NCBI GenBank assembly: GCA_030425645.1
Contig: JAUHZK010000005.1
Span: forward strand, 124,001-188,000
From: Gammaproteobacteria bacterium
GTDB taxonomy: Bacteria > Pseudomonadota > Gammaproteobacteria > JAPPPA01
Direction of reading: 5' to 3'
Length of the DNA: 64,000 bases
How positions within the stretch are numbered: the first letter of the stretch is position 1; each line of letters opens with the position of its first letter. Of this stretch, positions 33,133-42,102 are shown piece by piece. Under the pieces are notes generated by a model. It was given only the letters and a program-made list of their open reading frames with translations, did no database searches and had not been told where the DNA came from. Both the position numbers and the translations under genes were made by a program.

Positions 33133-34014
33133 ATGAATAACCAGCCCAACAAAGCCAAAATCACGCTTGAACAATGGCAAGCCTTAATCGCCGTGGTCGA
33201 TGCCGGTGGTTATGCGCAAGCGGCAGAAGCGCTAAACAAAAGCCAAAGTGCGGTTAGCTACGCGATTCAGAAGCTGGAAACGCAGCTTTCTTTGCGCGCC
33301 TTTAAACTAGAAGGCCGCAAAGCCGTGCTGACCCCCGTTGGCAAAACGCTTTATAAGCGCGCCAAACACCTGCTTGAAGATGCCCTGCTACTAGAAGACG
33401 CTGGTGAAAAGTTGGCGGCTGGCGTGGAAGCACAAGTCTCGTTAGCGGTTGATACTTTATTTCCCACTGACCGTTTACTGGCTGCCATCGAAGCCGTCAG
33501 CACAGAATTCCCAAGCACCCAATTTGAATGTTTGGAAACCACTCTCAGCGGCCCCAATGAAGACCTACTCAGTGGCAAGGCCAATCTAGCGATTACCGCT
33601 TACCCCCCGCCCGGCCTATTGGGTGAAACCATTGCTGATATTGAGCTAAGGGCAGTCGCCGCCACGCGACACCCTTTGCACCAACTCAAACGCCCCCTAA
33701 GTTGGGATGACCTCCGCAAACACCGGCAAATAGTCGTTAGGGATACCGGCATCCGCGACAACCGCGATGCTGGCTGGTTAGGCGCCGAGCAACGACTCAC
33801 CGTAACCTTGGGCAGCACAGCGATAAGGGCTTTGGAGCAGGGTTTAGGCTTTGCTTGGGCGCCGTGTTACTACTATCAGCAAGCACAAGGCTTAAAGCCG
33901 CTTAACTTGCGCGAAGGCAGCAGCCGAAAGGTATTTTTACAATTGGTATACGCCGACCGCGACTACGCGGGGCCGGCCACACGGGCGCTAGCTAGCGCGC
34001 TTATGCTTTCTTAA
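33133..34014 (+). CDS. LysR-family regulator (YhaJ-like)
   Basis: The 293-residue regulator has an N-terminal winged helix (GGYAQAAEALNKSQSAVSYAIQKLE) and a LysR substrate-binding domain. It is divergent from DoxX, pirin and the hydroquinone reductase. In E. coli the LysR protein YhaJ controls yqjF in response to dinitrotoluene metabolites and methylhydroquinone. The gene content here suggests the same function, but orthology is inferred from context. Its last 14 bases overlap the msrA gene convergently. Confidence 0.85.
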   Translation: MNNQPNKAKITLEQWQALIAVVDAGGYAQAAEALNKSQSAVSYAIQKLETQLSLRAFKLEGRKAVLTPVGKTLYKRAKHLLEDALLLEDAGEKLAAGVEAQVSLAVDTLFPTDRLLAAIEAVSTEFPSTQFECLETTLSGPNEDLLSGKANLAITAYPPPGLLGETIADIELRAVAATRHPLHQLKRPLSWDDLRKHRQIVVRDTGIRDNRDAGWLGAEQRLTVTLGSTAIRALEQGLGFAWAPCYYYQQAQGLKPLNLREGSSRKVFLQLVYADRDYAGPATRALASALMLS

Positions 34015-34618
34015 CATTGGCGGCAAAGTTATCTAGCAAATCCCGAACCTTAGGCGCTGCCACGCCCTGTATATAGGGCTGATAAGGATTCTGCGAGGCA
34101 TAATTTTGGTGGTAGTCCTCGGCGCGATAGAAGGTCGTCAATGGTTCTAGGGTGGTGACGATAGGGTCACTAAATAACTGCGCTGCTTCTAGCTGTTCGA
34201 TATATCGCAGCGCGATATCACGCTGCTGCACATCAGCGTAGAACACCGCCGAGCGGTATTGGCGACCACTGTCGTTGCCTTGGCGATTCAGTTGCGTGGG
34301 GTTGTGTGCCACCGAGAAAAATAGCTGCAACAGCTTGCCCAAACTCACCACTTGCGGGTTGTAGTCGAGTTTTACAACCTCAGCGTGATCGGTACTGCCG
34401 GAGCACACCGAACGGTAGTCGGCCGTTTCAGCGGTACCACCGGCATAACCAGAGGTAACATCAGCAACCCCTTCTACCGCTTGAAAAACCGCCTCAACAC
34501 ACCAGAAGCAGCCACCAGCCAGCACAATGCTGGCCGTGTCGGCCTCATTAACTGGATCAAAAGTTGGCGCAGGAAAATCTCGTATCGAGCGCCCAGGCGC
34601 TAAGTCACAACTTGCCAT
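34001..34618 (-). CDS. msrA: Peptide methionine sulfoxide reductase A
   Basis: The 205-residue enzyme contains LAGGCFWCVEAVFQ with Cys37 as the catalytic nucleophile and Cys40 in the conserved GCFWC. It reduces the S-sulfoxide of methionine in proteins using thioredoxin. The long N-terminal region and the domain DHAEVVKLDYNPQ are typical. CGGAGAG lies upstream of the ATG. It overlaps the LysR gene by 14 bases and is next to a redox-response unit, consistent with oxidative stress defence. Confidence 0.95.
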   Translation of the reverse strand: MASCDLAPGRSIRDFPAPTFDPVNEADTASIVLAGGCFWCVEAVFQAVEGVADVTSGYAGGTAETADYRSVCSGSTDHAEVVKLDYNPQVVSLGKLLQLFFSVAHNPTQLNRQGNDSGRQYRSAVFYADVQQRDIALRYIEQLEAAQLFSDPIVTTLEPLTTFYRAEDYHQNYASQNPYQPYIQGVAAPKVRDLLDNFAANVKKA

Positions 34619-34641
34619 GCTTTATCTCTCCGGAAAGAAAA

Positions 34642-34716
34642 GGGGACAGACCCCACTTCGAAAAACATCGTGCACTACAGCAGTACACAAAGACCAAACA
34701 GGAGGGGTCTGTCCCC
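34642..34716. repeat. GGGGACAGACCCC inverted-repeat element (copy A)
   Basis: GGGGACAGACCCC (34642-34654) and GGGGTCTGTCCCC (34704-34716) are perfect 13-base inverted arms, 49 bases apart. The element lies in the intergenic region upstream of msrA. Two elements of the same size are at 61964 and 62997. The interior sequences differ, so the arms are the conserved part. Confidence 0.9.
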
Positions 34717-34768
34717 TACCAGACTCGTCTAGTGGACTTTAGAGCTGAGCGGATAATTTTCGTTCCCG

Positions 34769-35188
34769 CTACTTTTCTAAGCGATGCCAATCAACCGTTT
34801 TCTTAAAGAAACCCAGATAGCCGGTTACCTTCAGCACTCCATCCTCACCGAGGCGAATTTTGGCTCGGTAAGTTTTACCCTTAGTGCTGCGGTATAACTC
34901 GCCGTCTACCCAAGCGTCTTGCTTGGCGTCGTAAACCATATCTTTAATAATCACCAAGCCCAACAGCTCACGATTTCTTAATTCGGGATCAGGATTATTA
35001 ACATCAGTGGTTGCTTTGGCTTCGTCCGGATCACCGCCAACTATTTTGCCGCGCAGCTCATCACCCACTTGGTAAAGCTCAACGTGGCCGCCGCCTTCAT
35101 TGGTTTTCCACAGCCCTAAGACATCCTCAGGTGCCGCCGTTGCCGCGCTTGCCCATAACAGGCCCAGCAGCAGTACTAGCTTATTCAT
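34769..35188 (-). CDS. Exported DUF2147-family protein
   Basis: The 139-residue protein has a signal peptide (LVLLLGLLWASAATAAPED) followed by the DUF2147 pattern VLGLWKTNEGGGHVELY, KIVGG, GLVIIKDM and a beta-barrel-like C-terminus (YRAKIRLGEDGVLKVTGYLG). Family members are periplasmic or secreted proteins of unknown function. AGGAGGGG lies just before the ATG. It is 30 bases downstream of purT in the same direction and may be part of its transcript. Confidence 0.85.
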   Translation of the reverse strand: MNKLVLLLGLLWASAATAAPEDVLGLWKTNEGGGHVELYQVGDELRGKIVGGDPDEAKATTDVNNPDPELRNRELLGLVIIKDMVYDAKQDAWVDGELYRSTKGKTYRAKIRLGEDGVLKVTGYLGFFKKTVDWHRLEK

Positions 35189-35218
35189 TATCCCCTCCTA
35201 CCCCGTAGGGTTCGCTTT

Positions 35219-36403
35219 TTACATCTTCACTGTTACACCCGCCGCGGTCTTTTCTGCCACGTCACGGGCGGTGCGTAAATCTTCTCCGCGTGCCAAGGCT
35301 ACGCCTAAACGACGGCGGCCGGCAATTTCTGGCTTGCCAAACAAACGGAGTTGGGTGTTTGGCGTGGTGAGTGCCTGGCTATCCACTTGGTATTCCATCT
35401 CGGTGCTATGCCCTTCCGGCAGAACCACATGTGACGCCGATGGGCCATGTTGCACGATATTCGGAATTGGAAACCCAAGGATGGCGCGAACGTGTAAGGC
35501 AAACTCAGACAAGTCTTGCGAGATTAAGGTCACCATGCCGGTGTCATGTGGGCGCGGTGAAACCTCACTAAAGATTACCTCGTCGCCTTTCACAAACAAC
35601 TCAACCCCAAACAGACCACGGCCACCTAGGGCCTCGGTCACTTTGGCACCAATATGTTGTGCCTTTGCTAGGGCAGCGTCGCTCATTGGCTGCGGTTGCC
35701 AGCTTTCGCGGTAATCGCCATCGACCTGACGGTGCCCAATTGGATCACAGAAAGATGTACCACCGACATGACGCACAGTCAGCAGGGTAATTTCGTAGTC
35801 GAAATCGACAAAGCCCTCAACAATCACACGGCCTTCACCCGCACGACCGCCTGACTGCGCATATTCCCAAGCCGGCGTCACATCCGCTTCCGACTTAATA
35901 GTACTTTGGCCTTTACCCGATGAGCTCATGACCGGCTTGATCACACAAGGAATACCAACCTCCGCTACCGCCGCGCGATATTCTTCCTCGGTGTCAGCAA
36001 AGCGGTAGTTCGAGGTCGGCAACTGCAAATCTTCGGCGGCGAGACAGCGAATACCTTCGCGGTCCATCGTCAAACGCGCGGCCTCAGCTGTGGGCACTAC
36101 GGTAAAGCCTTCGGCTTCCAATTTGACTAGCTCCGGCGTCGCAATCGCCTCAATTTCAGGAACAATGTAATCAGGCTTTTCTAGCTCAACTACACGACGT
36201 AACTCTTCTGCATCAAGCATATTGATAGTATGGCTACGATGAGCGACCTGCATTGCCGGTGCGTTTTCGTAACGATCTACCGCAATCACTTCTACACCTA
36301 AGCGCTGAGCCTCAATGACCACTTCCTTACCTAACTCACCACAGCCCAACATCATCATGCGGGTGGCGGTTGCTGATAGCGGGGTACCCAAGGAAACTGT
36401 CAT
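35219..36403 (-). CDS. purT: Formate-dependent phosphoribosylglycinamide formyltransferase
   Basis: The 394-residue ATP-grasp enzyme makes formyl-GAR from GAR, formate and ATP in purine synthesis. The N-terminal [20 protein letters not shown] is the PurT hallmark; SSGKGQS is the ATP-binding loop and the C-terminal [29 protein letters not shown] carries metal and ATP ligands. Its length equals the E. coli enzyme's. GGAG precedes the ATG at 36403. The neighbour genes are unrelated to purines. Confidence 0.95.
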   Translation of the reverse strand: MTVSLGTPLSATATRMMMLGCGELGKEVVIEAQRLGVEVIAVDRYENAPAMQVAHRSHTINMLDAEELRRVVELEKPDYIVPEIEAIATPELVKLEAEGFTVVPTAEAARLTMDREGIRCLAAEDLQLPTSNYRFADTEEEYRAAVAEVGIPCVIKPVMSSSGKGQSTIKSEADVTPAWEYAQSGGRAGEGRVIVEGFVDFDYEITLLTVRHVGGTSFCDPIGHRQVDGDYRESWQPQPMSDAALAKAQHIGAKVTEALGGRGLFGVELFVKGDEVIFSEVSPRPHDTGMVTLISQDLSEFALHVRAILGFPIPNIVQHGPSASHVVLPEGHSTEMEYQVDSQALTTPNTQLRLFGKPEIAGRRRLGVALARGEDLRTARDVAEKTAAGVTVKM

Positions 36404-36502
36404 AAAAACTCCGACTCTTTAGTGCAATATTAGGAAAAGGGAGATAATACCCGTAATAGCCCACCCGCGACCACGGACTCCGTTAGATTTTAGGACACTG
36501 TC

Positions 36503-37318
36503 ATGAATAATTTGCCACCCATCATTTCCCCCGCAGCCCTAGCAGAGGCACTGGCTGGCACCGCTAACATCTTGGTGATTGACCTAGGCAATCCGGAGCG
36601 GTTCGCAGAAGCCCACATTAGCGGCTCGGTCTATTTGGATTACGCCAGCATCACACGTAGCGACGCCCCTGCTGCGGGATTAGTTGCCAGCGAAGACACA
36701 CTTAGCGAAGTATTTTCCGCCTTGGGGCTGACCAACGATACCCACGTAGTTGCTTGTGACGATGCCGGTAACGGCAAGGCCGCCCGCCTTTGCTACACCT
36801 TAGATTGCATTGGCCACCAGAACTGGTCGTTGCTAGACGGTGGTATCCCAGCGTGGCAAGCCGATGGCTTTGAACTCAGCGACCAAGCTAGCCCACTACT
36901 ACCATCGAACTACCAAGCGACATACGCAGAAGGCCCGATGTGGACTGCTGAGCAAATTTTGCAGCACATTCACAACGACGACTTCATCACCTTAGATGCG
37001 CGCTCAGCGGATGAATACAGCGGTCTGGATGTGAAAGCCGCTAACGGTGGCCATATTCCCAACGCCGCTCATTATGAGTGGACACGCGCCATGGATATCG
37101 GTCGGCAAAAACGCTTGCGTAGCGTGGATGAACTCCGCGACGAACTAGAAGCAGCCGGACTAAACCCCAACAAACAAATTGTGGCCTACTGCCAAACCCA
37201 TCACCGTTCAGCTTATAGCTATGTGATGCTGAAATATCTGGGCTACAAGCGCGTCGCTGGCTACCCAGGCGCGTGGTCGGACTGGGGCAATAACGACAAC
37301 CTACCGGTTGAAGTTTAG
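36503..37318 (+). CDS. Two-domain sulfurtransferase (rhodanese)
   Basis: The 271-residue protein has two rhodanese domains. The C-terminal active loop is YCQTHHRSAYS, placing the catalytic Cys in a CQTHHR loop instead of the CGSG-type loop of mercaptopyruvate sulfurtransferase, so thiosulfate is the more likely donor. The N-terminal domain is inactive (Asp replaces Cys in VVACDDAGNGKA). It should transfer sulfur from thiosulfate or a persulfide to an acceptor. It starts 100 bases from the divergent purT. Confidence 0.88.
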   Translation: MNNLPPIISPAALAEALAGTANILVIDLGNPERFAEAHISGSVYLDYASITRSDAPAAGLVASEDTLSEVFSALGLTNDTHVVACDDAGNGKAARLCYTLDCIGHQNWSLLDGGIPAWQADGFELSDQASPLLPSNYQATYAEGPMWTAEQILQHIHNDDFITLDARSADEYSGLDVKAANGGHIPNAAHYEWTRAMDIGRQKRLRSVDELRDELEAAGLNPNKQIVAYCQTHHRSAYSYVMLKYLGYKRVAGYPGAWSDWGNNDNLPVEV

Positions 37319-37504
37319 ACGCGCAATTACCAGCAGCACCCGGCAGCTGACGCCAGCTGTTAGCTATCTTCACCCAGTGGAAAAGCTATCAAACAAGGTC
37401 ATTTTGCCAACCACGAAAATAAAATACTAAACAACTGGTTTTTATTCTTTATTTGTCTTCAAGGCTGAGTAGAATGACACCCAAGTACTTGGGAATATCA
37501 GCGC

Positions 37505-38230
37505 ATGCAACACATTGCAGTTAAGGCCACTGGGGGATTCAGCGGCTTATTTTTGTTAACTTACGCAACCGTTTTAATGCTGATATTTTCCAGCCCTACG
37601 CTAGCCAACGGCAGCTGCAATACCGAGGTGGAATTCTCAACGCCACTCAGTAGCGAACTTAAAACCACGCTACTAAGCGCGTTTAATTTGGAAGTTAGCA
37701 GCGAACTGGATTCCAACCGCGTGCAGTTAAAAGACCAAAGCAATAATACGGCGCTAAAAGGCCAGCTGGCTGCGCTGGCCAACATCCCCGAAGTCCGCTT
37801 GGCTGAATTTCGCTGTGAAAATACTGAACGCGCATTACAAGAATCCATCAGCCAACTCACGTTGGCCGCCACTCCCCAACCTAAAACCGAAGACGTTTTA
37901 GCGCATGACGATATCAGCGATGTTGGTGAGAGCATCCCGGCTGCATTAGTCGATAAAACCGTGCCGGTAGCGCCTGCGATTATTGGCGGTCTAAGCATCG
38001 ACACCCCAGTGACCGAATGTCAGGCCAGCATTCTATTCAGCGCGTTAGCCACGGCCGATCAGCGGGCTCGAGTTTATGAAGACCTCAATGTGATTCCTAG
38101 CGGCCAGCAAGCCAATGGCTCGCAGCTGGTGAAGCCATTTTTTAGCTTAGATACCCCGTCGCCATACAAGATTGCCGGAGACGCGCAAGCGCAAGCACTG
38201 GTGGTAGAAGCTGGCGTAGTCTGTCCCTAA
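37505..38230 (+). CDS. Exported hypothetical protein
   Basis: I do not recognise this 241-residue protein. It has an N-terminal signal (LTYATVLMLIFSSPTLANG), then a mixed domain with three conserved-looking Cys residues (GSCNTEVEF, FRCENTE, TECQASI) and a C-terminal VVCP. The four Cys suggest disulfides formed in the periplasm. It is followed by the convergent Rieske gene of the suf operon. The gap before it (37319-37504) contains only AT-rich promoter-like sequence. Confidence 0.7.
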   Translation: MQHIAVKATGGFSGLFLLTYATVLMLIFSSPTLANGSCNTEVEFSTPLSSELKTTLLSAFNLEVSSELDSNRVQLKDQSNNTALKGQLAALANIPEVRLAEFRCENTERALQESISQLTLAATPQPKTEDVLAHDDISDVGESIPAALVDKTVPVAPAIIGGLSIDTPVTECQASILFSALATADQRARVYEDLNVIPSGQQANGSQLVKPFFSLDTPSPYKIAGDAQAQALVVEAGVVCP

Positions 38231-38272
38231 GCGAGCAAACAAACCGGCGCTGTAGTTCAGAGACTGCGGCGA

Positions 38273-38593
38273 CTAATCCCAGCGCGCGTCGCGCACAAAA
38301 ATGATGCCGTTTTCAATTTTGACCGGCATCGTCGGCAGATCCCCAAACGCTGGTGGCGCGGTGTTTTTACCCGTTTTTAAGCAGAAACGCGCGCCGTGGA
38401 ACGGACACACAATCTCGCCATCTTCAACACTGCCATCATGTAACGGCAATGAATCATGAGTACAGAAGTCCTCTACCGCATAAATCTCGCCGTCTACGTT
38501 AAGCACCAATACCGGCACGCCATCCACATCAATCGTAGTACGTGAACCGGGACCAAATTCTGCTTCTGGCGCTACGCCAAACCAGTCAGCCAT
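38273..38593 (-). CDS. Rieske-type ferredoxin
   Basis: The 106-residue protein has the Rieske cluster motif: CTH at residues 44-46 and CPFHG at 63-67, spacing as in oxygenase-type Rieske ferredoxins. The two Cys and two His bind a 2Fe-2S cluster. It could donate electrons to an oxygenase or take part in Fe-S assembly. It is the last gene of the suf operon direction, separated from sufT by the DUF559 gene, and suf operons of many gammaproteobacteria end with such a ferredoxin. Confidence 0.88.
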   Translation of the reverse strand: MADWFGVAPEAEFGPGSRTTIDVDGVPVLVLNVDGEIYAVEDFCTHDSLPLHDGSVEDGEIVCPFHGARFCLKTGKNTAPPAFGDLPTMPVKIENGIIFVRDARWD

Positions 38594-38596
38594 TTT

Positions 38597-38977
38597 CTAA
38601 ACCTTTCCTGTATTTCTTCCCTCTCCCTTTGAGGGAGAGGGACCGAGGGAGAGGGTGTCGAGTATTTTCTCTAACACCCCATCCATTTCATTCAAAACTT
38701 CATTGTTCCAAAACCGCAACACAGTAAAGCCTTGCTGCTTTAAAAACTGCGTACGCGTTTTGTCATAACTTTTTTGTTGTTGATGTTGACTGCCATCAAC
38801 CTCAACAATCACTTTTGATTTCTTACAAACGAAATCAACAATGTAATTACCAATCGGCACTTGCCGCCGAAATTTAAAACCCGAAAAACGCTTCGCTCTT
38901 AATTGGTACCAAAGCTTTTGCTCAGCATCCGTCATGTTTTGACGGAGTGACTTGGCGTTTTCTAGCGTGGTTGGCAT
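38597..38977 (-). CDS. DUF559 (Vsr-like nuclease-fold) protein
   Basis: The 126-residue protein has the DUF559 pattern LRQNMTDAEQKLWYQLRAKRF, FRRQVPIGNYIVDFVC and VEVDGSQH, matching PD-(D/E)XK-type endonucleases related to Vsr. The C-terminal LGPSPSKGEGR is encoded by a hairpin repeat. It interrupts the suf operon between sufT and the ferredoxin and is flanked on both sides by repeats of one family, suggesting insertion of the gene with its repeats as a cassette. Confidence 0.85.
   Translation of the reverse strand: MPTTLENAKSLRQNMTDAEQKLWYQLRAKRFSGFKFRRQVPIGNYIVDFVCKKSKVIVEVDGSQHQQQKSYDKTRTQFLKQQGFTVLRFWNNEVLNEMDGVLEKILDTLSLGPSPSKGEGRNTGKV
38619..38655. repeat. Purine/pyrimidine hairpin repeat at the 3' end of the DUF559 gene
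   Basis: CCCTCTCCC (38619-38627) pairs with GGGAGAGGG (38633-38641), followed by a second GAGGGAGAGGG. It encodes the GPSPSKGEG tail of the DUF559 protein. A related, longer copy is at 38994-39080 on the other side of the gene. Confidence 0.85.
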
Positions 38978-38993
38978 AACTGAGATTGCCGCC

Positions 38994-39080
38994 CCCTCCC
39001 CTAGCCCCTCCCCCTAACCGGTGGAGGGGAACATTCGCTCCCCTCTCCCTTGAGGGAGAGGGGCTGGGGGAGAGGGTGTA
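38994..39080. repeat. Purine/pyrimidine hairpin repeat upstream of the DUF559 gene
   Basis: CCCCTCTCCCT (39040-39050) pairs with AGGGAGAGGGG (39053-39063) across a 2-base loop, and another pair (CCCCTCC.../GGAGGGG) precedes it at 38994-39029. The element lies between the DUF559 gene and sufT and resembles the copy at 38619. Confidence 0.85.
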
Positions 39081-39085
39081 AACAG

Positions 39086-39475
39086 TTATAGCAAACCTAA
39101 TTGCAGCTTCGCTGCTTCAGACATATTGTCTTGTGTCCAAGGTGGATCCCAAATAATTTCCACCTGCGCTTCCACCACACCGTCTACCGACTCAATGGCC
39201 GCGCCGACGGTGTCTGGAAAAGTTTGCGCCACTGGGCAACCAGGCGCAGTCAGCGTCATTTTGCAGTCAACATTACCGAGGTCATCGATATCAATGGCGT
39301 AGATCAAACCCAAATCAAAAATATTGACCGGAATCTCTGGGTCATACACCAGCTTCAATGCCGCGATGATGGCATCAAGCATTTCTTCTTTGTTTTCATA
39401 CAGCGGGTTAATGCTGTCTTGGCCTTCTGTCACATTGGTGGACAGAAGTTGATCTGATGGTTTTGGCTCTGACAT
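39086..39475 (-). CDS. sufT: SUF system Fe-S assembly protein, DUF59/MIP18 type
   Basis: The 129-residue protein has the MIP18/DUF59 domain (ALKLVYDPEIPVNIFDLGLIY, then MTLTAPGCPVAQTFP with the conserved Cys). SufT-like proteins help mature or transfer Fe-S clusters. It starts three bases after sufS in the same operon. No sufE or sufU gene is seen beside sufS. Confidence 0.9.
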   Translation of the reverse strand: MSEPKPSDQLLSTNVTEGQDSINPLYENKEEMLDAIIAALKLVYDPEIPVNIFDLGLIYAIDIDDLGNVDCKMTLTAPGCPVAQTFPDTVGAAIESVDGVVEAQVEIIWDPPWTQDNMSEAAKLQLGLL

Positions 39476-39478
39476 TCG

Positions 39479-40720
39479 CTATACCAACATATTTCTTGTT
39501 TTTTCTAAGGCTTCAATAAAGGCGTCGATATCGGCTTTGGTGTTGTAAACGGCTAGCGACGCACGCGCTGTAGCACCCACACCAAAACGCTCCATCGCTG
39601 GCATGGCACAGTGATGGCCAGCACGAATAGCGATACCAAAGCGGTCAATTAAGCTACCAACATCGGCAGCATGGGCATCGTCGAACACAAAGGACAGAAT
39701 GCTGGCTTTGCGTGCCGCAGTACCAATAATGCGAACGCCATCAAATTCAGACAGACGCTCAGTACCGTAAGCCAGCAGCTCGTTTTCCCAAGCCGCTACG
39801 TTGTCTAGGCCGATGTTTTGCACCCATTTCAGGGCCTCACCTAGGCCAACAGCGCCGGCGATATTTGGCGTACCGGCTTCAAACTTATGCGGAATGCTGT
39901 TGTAGGTAGAACCATCTAGGCTCACCACTTTGATCATCTCTCCACCACCTTGGTAAGGCGACATCGCTTCTAACAACTCTGCTTTAGCCCACAGGGCGCC
40001 AATACCAGTTGGGCCGTAAACTTTATGACCAGAGAAGGCGTAAAAATCCACGCCCAAATCCTGCACATCTACTTTGGTGTGCGGCGTCGCTTGCGCGCCA
40101 TCTGAGATAACAACGGCACCAACGGCATGGGCCATTTCCGCAATCTGTTTGATTGGATTAATAGTGCCTAGCGCGTTAGAAACGTGACCAACAGAAACAA
40201 TCTTGGTTTTGTCGCTCAGCAGCTTCTGATACTCGTCTAATTGCAGCTCAGCATCGTCATTCACGGGAATAACTTTTAGCTCAGCGCCGGTTTGCTCGCA
40301 AAGCATTTGCCAAGGCACGATATTGGAGTGGTGCTCGATATGGCCAATAATAATTTCATCGCCTGCTTTTAAACGCGGGCGGCCATAACCTTGAGCAATC
40401 AGGTTGATCGCTTCGGTGGTGCCACGTACAAAAACGATTTCTTTGCTGCTATTGGCGTTAAGGAACTGCGCAGTAATCTCGCGCGCGCCTTCATAACCTT
40501 GGGTTGCCCGCTCACTTAAGGCGTGTACGCCACGATGCACATTGCTGTTATCTAGCGAGTAGTAGTGATCAATTGCATCGATCACACACTGTGGTTTTTG
40601 GCTGGTAGCTGCATTGTCTAGATACACAAGCGGTTTGCCGTGCACTTGTTGTTGCAGTGCCGGAAACTGACTACGGATAGCATCGACATCAAATGGCGTT
40701 GTAATAGCCGGTGCATTCAT
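39479..40720 (-). CDS. sufS: Cysteine desulfurase SufS
   Basis: The 413-residue PLP enzyme removes sulfur from cysteine for cluster building. It contains the PLP Lys in FSGHKVYGPTGIG (about residue 230) and the active-site Cys in RAGHHCAMP (about residue 370), as in group II SufS/CsdA enzymes. It lies two bases after sufD and three before sufT. The SufBCD scaffold genes are immediately upstream. Confidence 0.95.
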   Translation of the reverse strand: MNAPAITTPFDVDAIRSQFPALQQQVHGKPLVYLDNAATSQKPQCVIDAIDHYYSLDNSNVHRGVHALSERATQGYEGAREITAQFLNANSSKEIVFVRGTTEAINLIAQGYGRPRLKAGDEIIIGHIEHHSNIVPWQMLCEQTGAELKVIPVNDDAELQLDEYQKLLSDKTKIVSVGHVSNALGTINPIKQIAEMAHAVGAVVISDGAQATPHTKVDVQDLGVDFYAFSGHKVYGPTGIGALWAKAELLEAMSPYQGGGEMIKVVSLDGSTYNSIPHKFEAGTPNIAGAVGLGEALKWVQNIGLDNVAAWENELLAYGTERLSEFDGVRIIGTAARKASILSFVFDDAHAADVGSLIDRFGIAIRAGHHCAMPAMERFGVGATARASLAVYNTKADIDAFIEALEKTRNMLV

Positions 40721-40722
40721 GG

Positions 40723-42102
40723 CTATTCTCCCGCTTCCAAGTCGCTATCCAAGCTGCGAATTTTGTCGCCGCCAGGTAGGCGTTGGGCCAAGGCATCTAA
40801 CAGGTAACTACGGACGATATCGTGATCGGTGGTTTCCACCACTTCTGCCGCAAAAGCCCACGTCAAAATCGCCTCGGCTTGTTCTTTCGCTAGACCACGC
40901 GAGCGCAGATAAAACATAGCCGTTTGATCTAACTGGCCAATGGTCGAGCCATGCGCACAAGACACGTCGTCAGCGTAAATTTCTAGCTCGGGTTTAGCGT
41001 CAATCTCGGCGAACTTAGACAGCAAAATATTGCGGTTCTGCATTTCCGAATCAGTACGCTGGGCGTCTCTCGCCACTTCTACTCGACCATTGAATACACC
41101 ACGGCCGCGCTTATCGGCCACACCTTTGTAAAGCTGGCGACTAATGCAGTCAGCGGCCTGGTGACGAATGCGGGTATGACAATCAATATGCTGGGTGCCG
41201 AATGGCAGGTACATGCCATTTAAATGCGTTTCCGAACCCGGCGCTTTGAGATCAACCAAGGTATCAACACGTGCCAGCTTGCTGCCTAAGGCGTACTCGT
41301 TGCCGAAATAGCGCGCGTGCTTATGGATGTCGGTACAAACGGTTTCAATAAACCAAGATTGGTTATTAAAATTTTGTACGCGCTCATGTTTTAGCTGCGC
41401 GTTTTCGCCCAAGCCAATCTCAGTAATGGCATTGGCAAATACTGGCTCATCACTCAAGCTAATCTGCCATTCCACCACCTTGGCTTCAGCCGATTGCCCA
41501 AGCAAGAAGAGATTACGCGGCATGCTGCCTGCATCGGTATACATATGCACGATGTGCAGCGGCGCCTCAAGTGCGGCATTAGGGTCTAAAACCACTGCCG
41601 CACCGTCAATCGCACAAGCGCTATTTAACGCGGCAAACGGTTCGCCACGTAGATTATTACGGTCTGGGTTTTCAACATGGTGGTTGCGTTTGATAGCACC
41701 CAGAAAAGCGCGCACACGATCTGGGTCGTTACGCAGCAAGTCAGCAAAACTACCGACATAACCCTTAACGCTAGGCAGCTGCGAAAGCTCATCTCGCACC
41801 ACGCCATTAACCAACACGATGCGGTCTTCTGCTGCCAAACCCAACTGTTCTACTTGGGCCTGCGCAGTAGCAATATCAATGCTCAAATCAGCCGGCGCAA
41901 AAACGCTAGTCTCTAACGCAGAAACACGGGTGTATTTCCAATGCTCAGCGCGCTGATTGGGAAAGCCAAACATCTCGAAGCGGCCCCAACCAAACTCGCG
42001 TAGCTCGGTTAGCCACGTTGGCGCGTCTGGATGCACAACGCGTTCGCGCCATGTCTCCAGCCACGCTTGGTGCGGCAGTGTATTTTCAGCTATGGCGTTC
42101 AT
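40723..42102 (-). CDS. sufD: Fe-S cluster scaffold complex subunit SufD
   Basis: The 459-residue protein has the SufD C-terminal signature CAHGSTIGQLDQTAMFYLRSRG and a beta-helix core. With SufB and SufC it forms the scaffold for cluster assembly. It overlaps sufC by four bases (42099-42102) and is followed directly by sufS, typical of a tightly coupled operon. The N-terminal part carries the QAWLETWRERV and MFGFPNQRAEHWKYT features of SufD. Confidence 0.93.
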   Translation of the reverse strand: MNAIAENTLPHQAWLETWRERVVHPDAPTWLTELREFGWGRFEMFGFPNQRAEHWKYTRVSALETSVFAPADLSIDIATAQAQVEQLGLAAEDRIVLVNGVVRDELSQLPSVKGYVGSFADLLRNDPDRVRAFLGAIKRNHHVENPDRNNLRGEPFAALNSACAIDGAAVVLDPNAALEAPLHIVHMYTDAGSMPRNLFLLGQSAEAKVVEWQISLSDEPVFANAITEIGLGENAQLKHERVQNFNNQSWFIETVCTDIHKHARYFGNEYALGSKLARVDTLVDLKAPGSETHLNGMYLPFGTQHIDCHTRIRHQAADCISRQLYKGVADKRGRGVFNGRVEVARDAQRTDSEMQNRNILLSKFAEIDAKPELEIYADDVSCAHGSTIGQLDQTAMFYLRSRGLAKEQAEAILTWAFAAEVVETTDHDIVRSYLLDALAQRLPGGDKIRSLDSDLEAGE

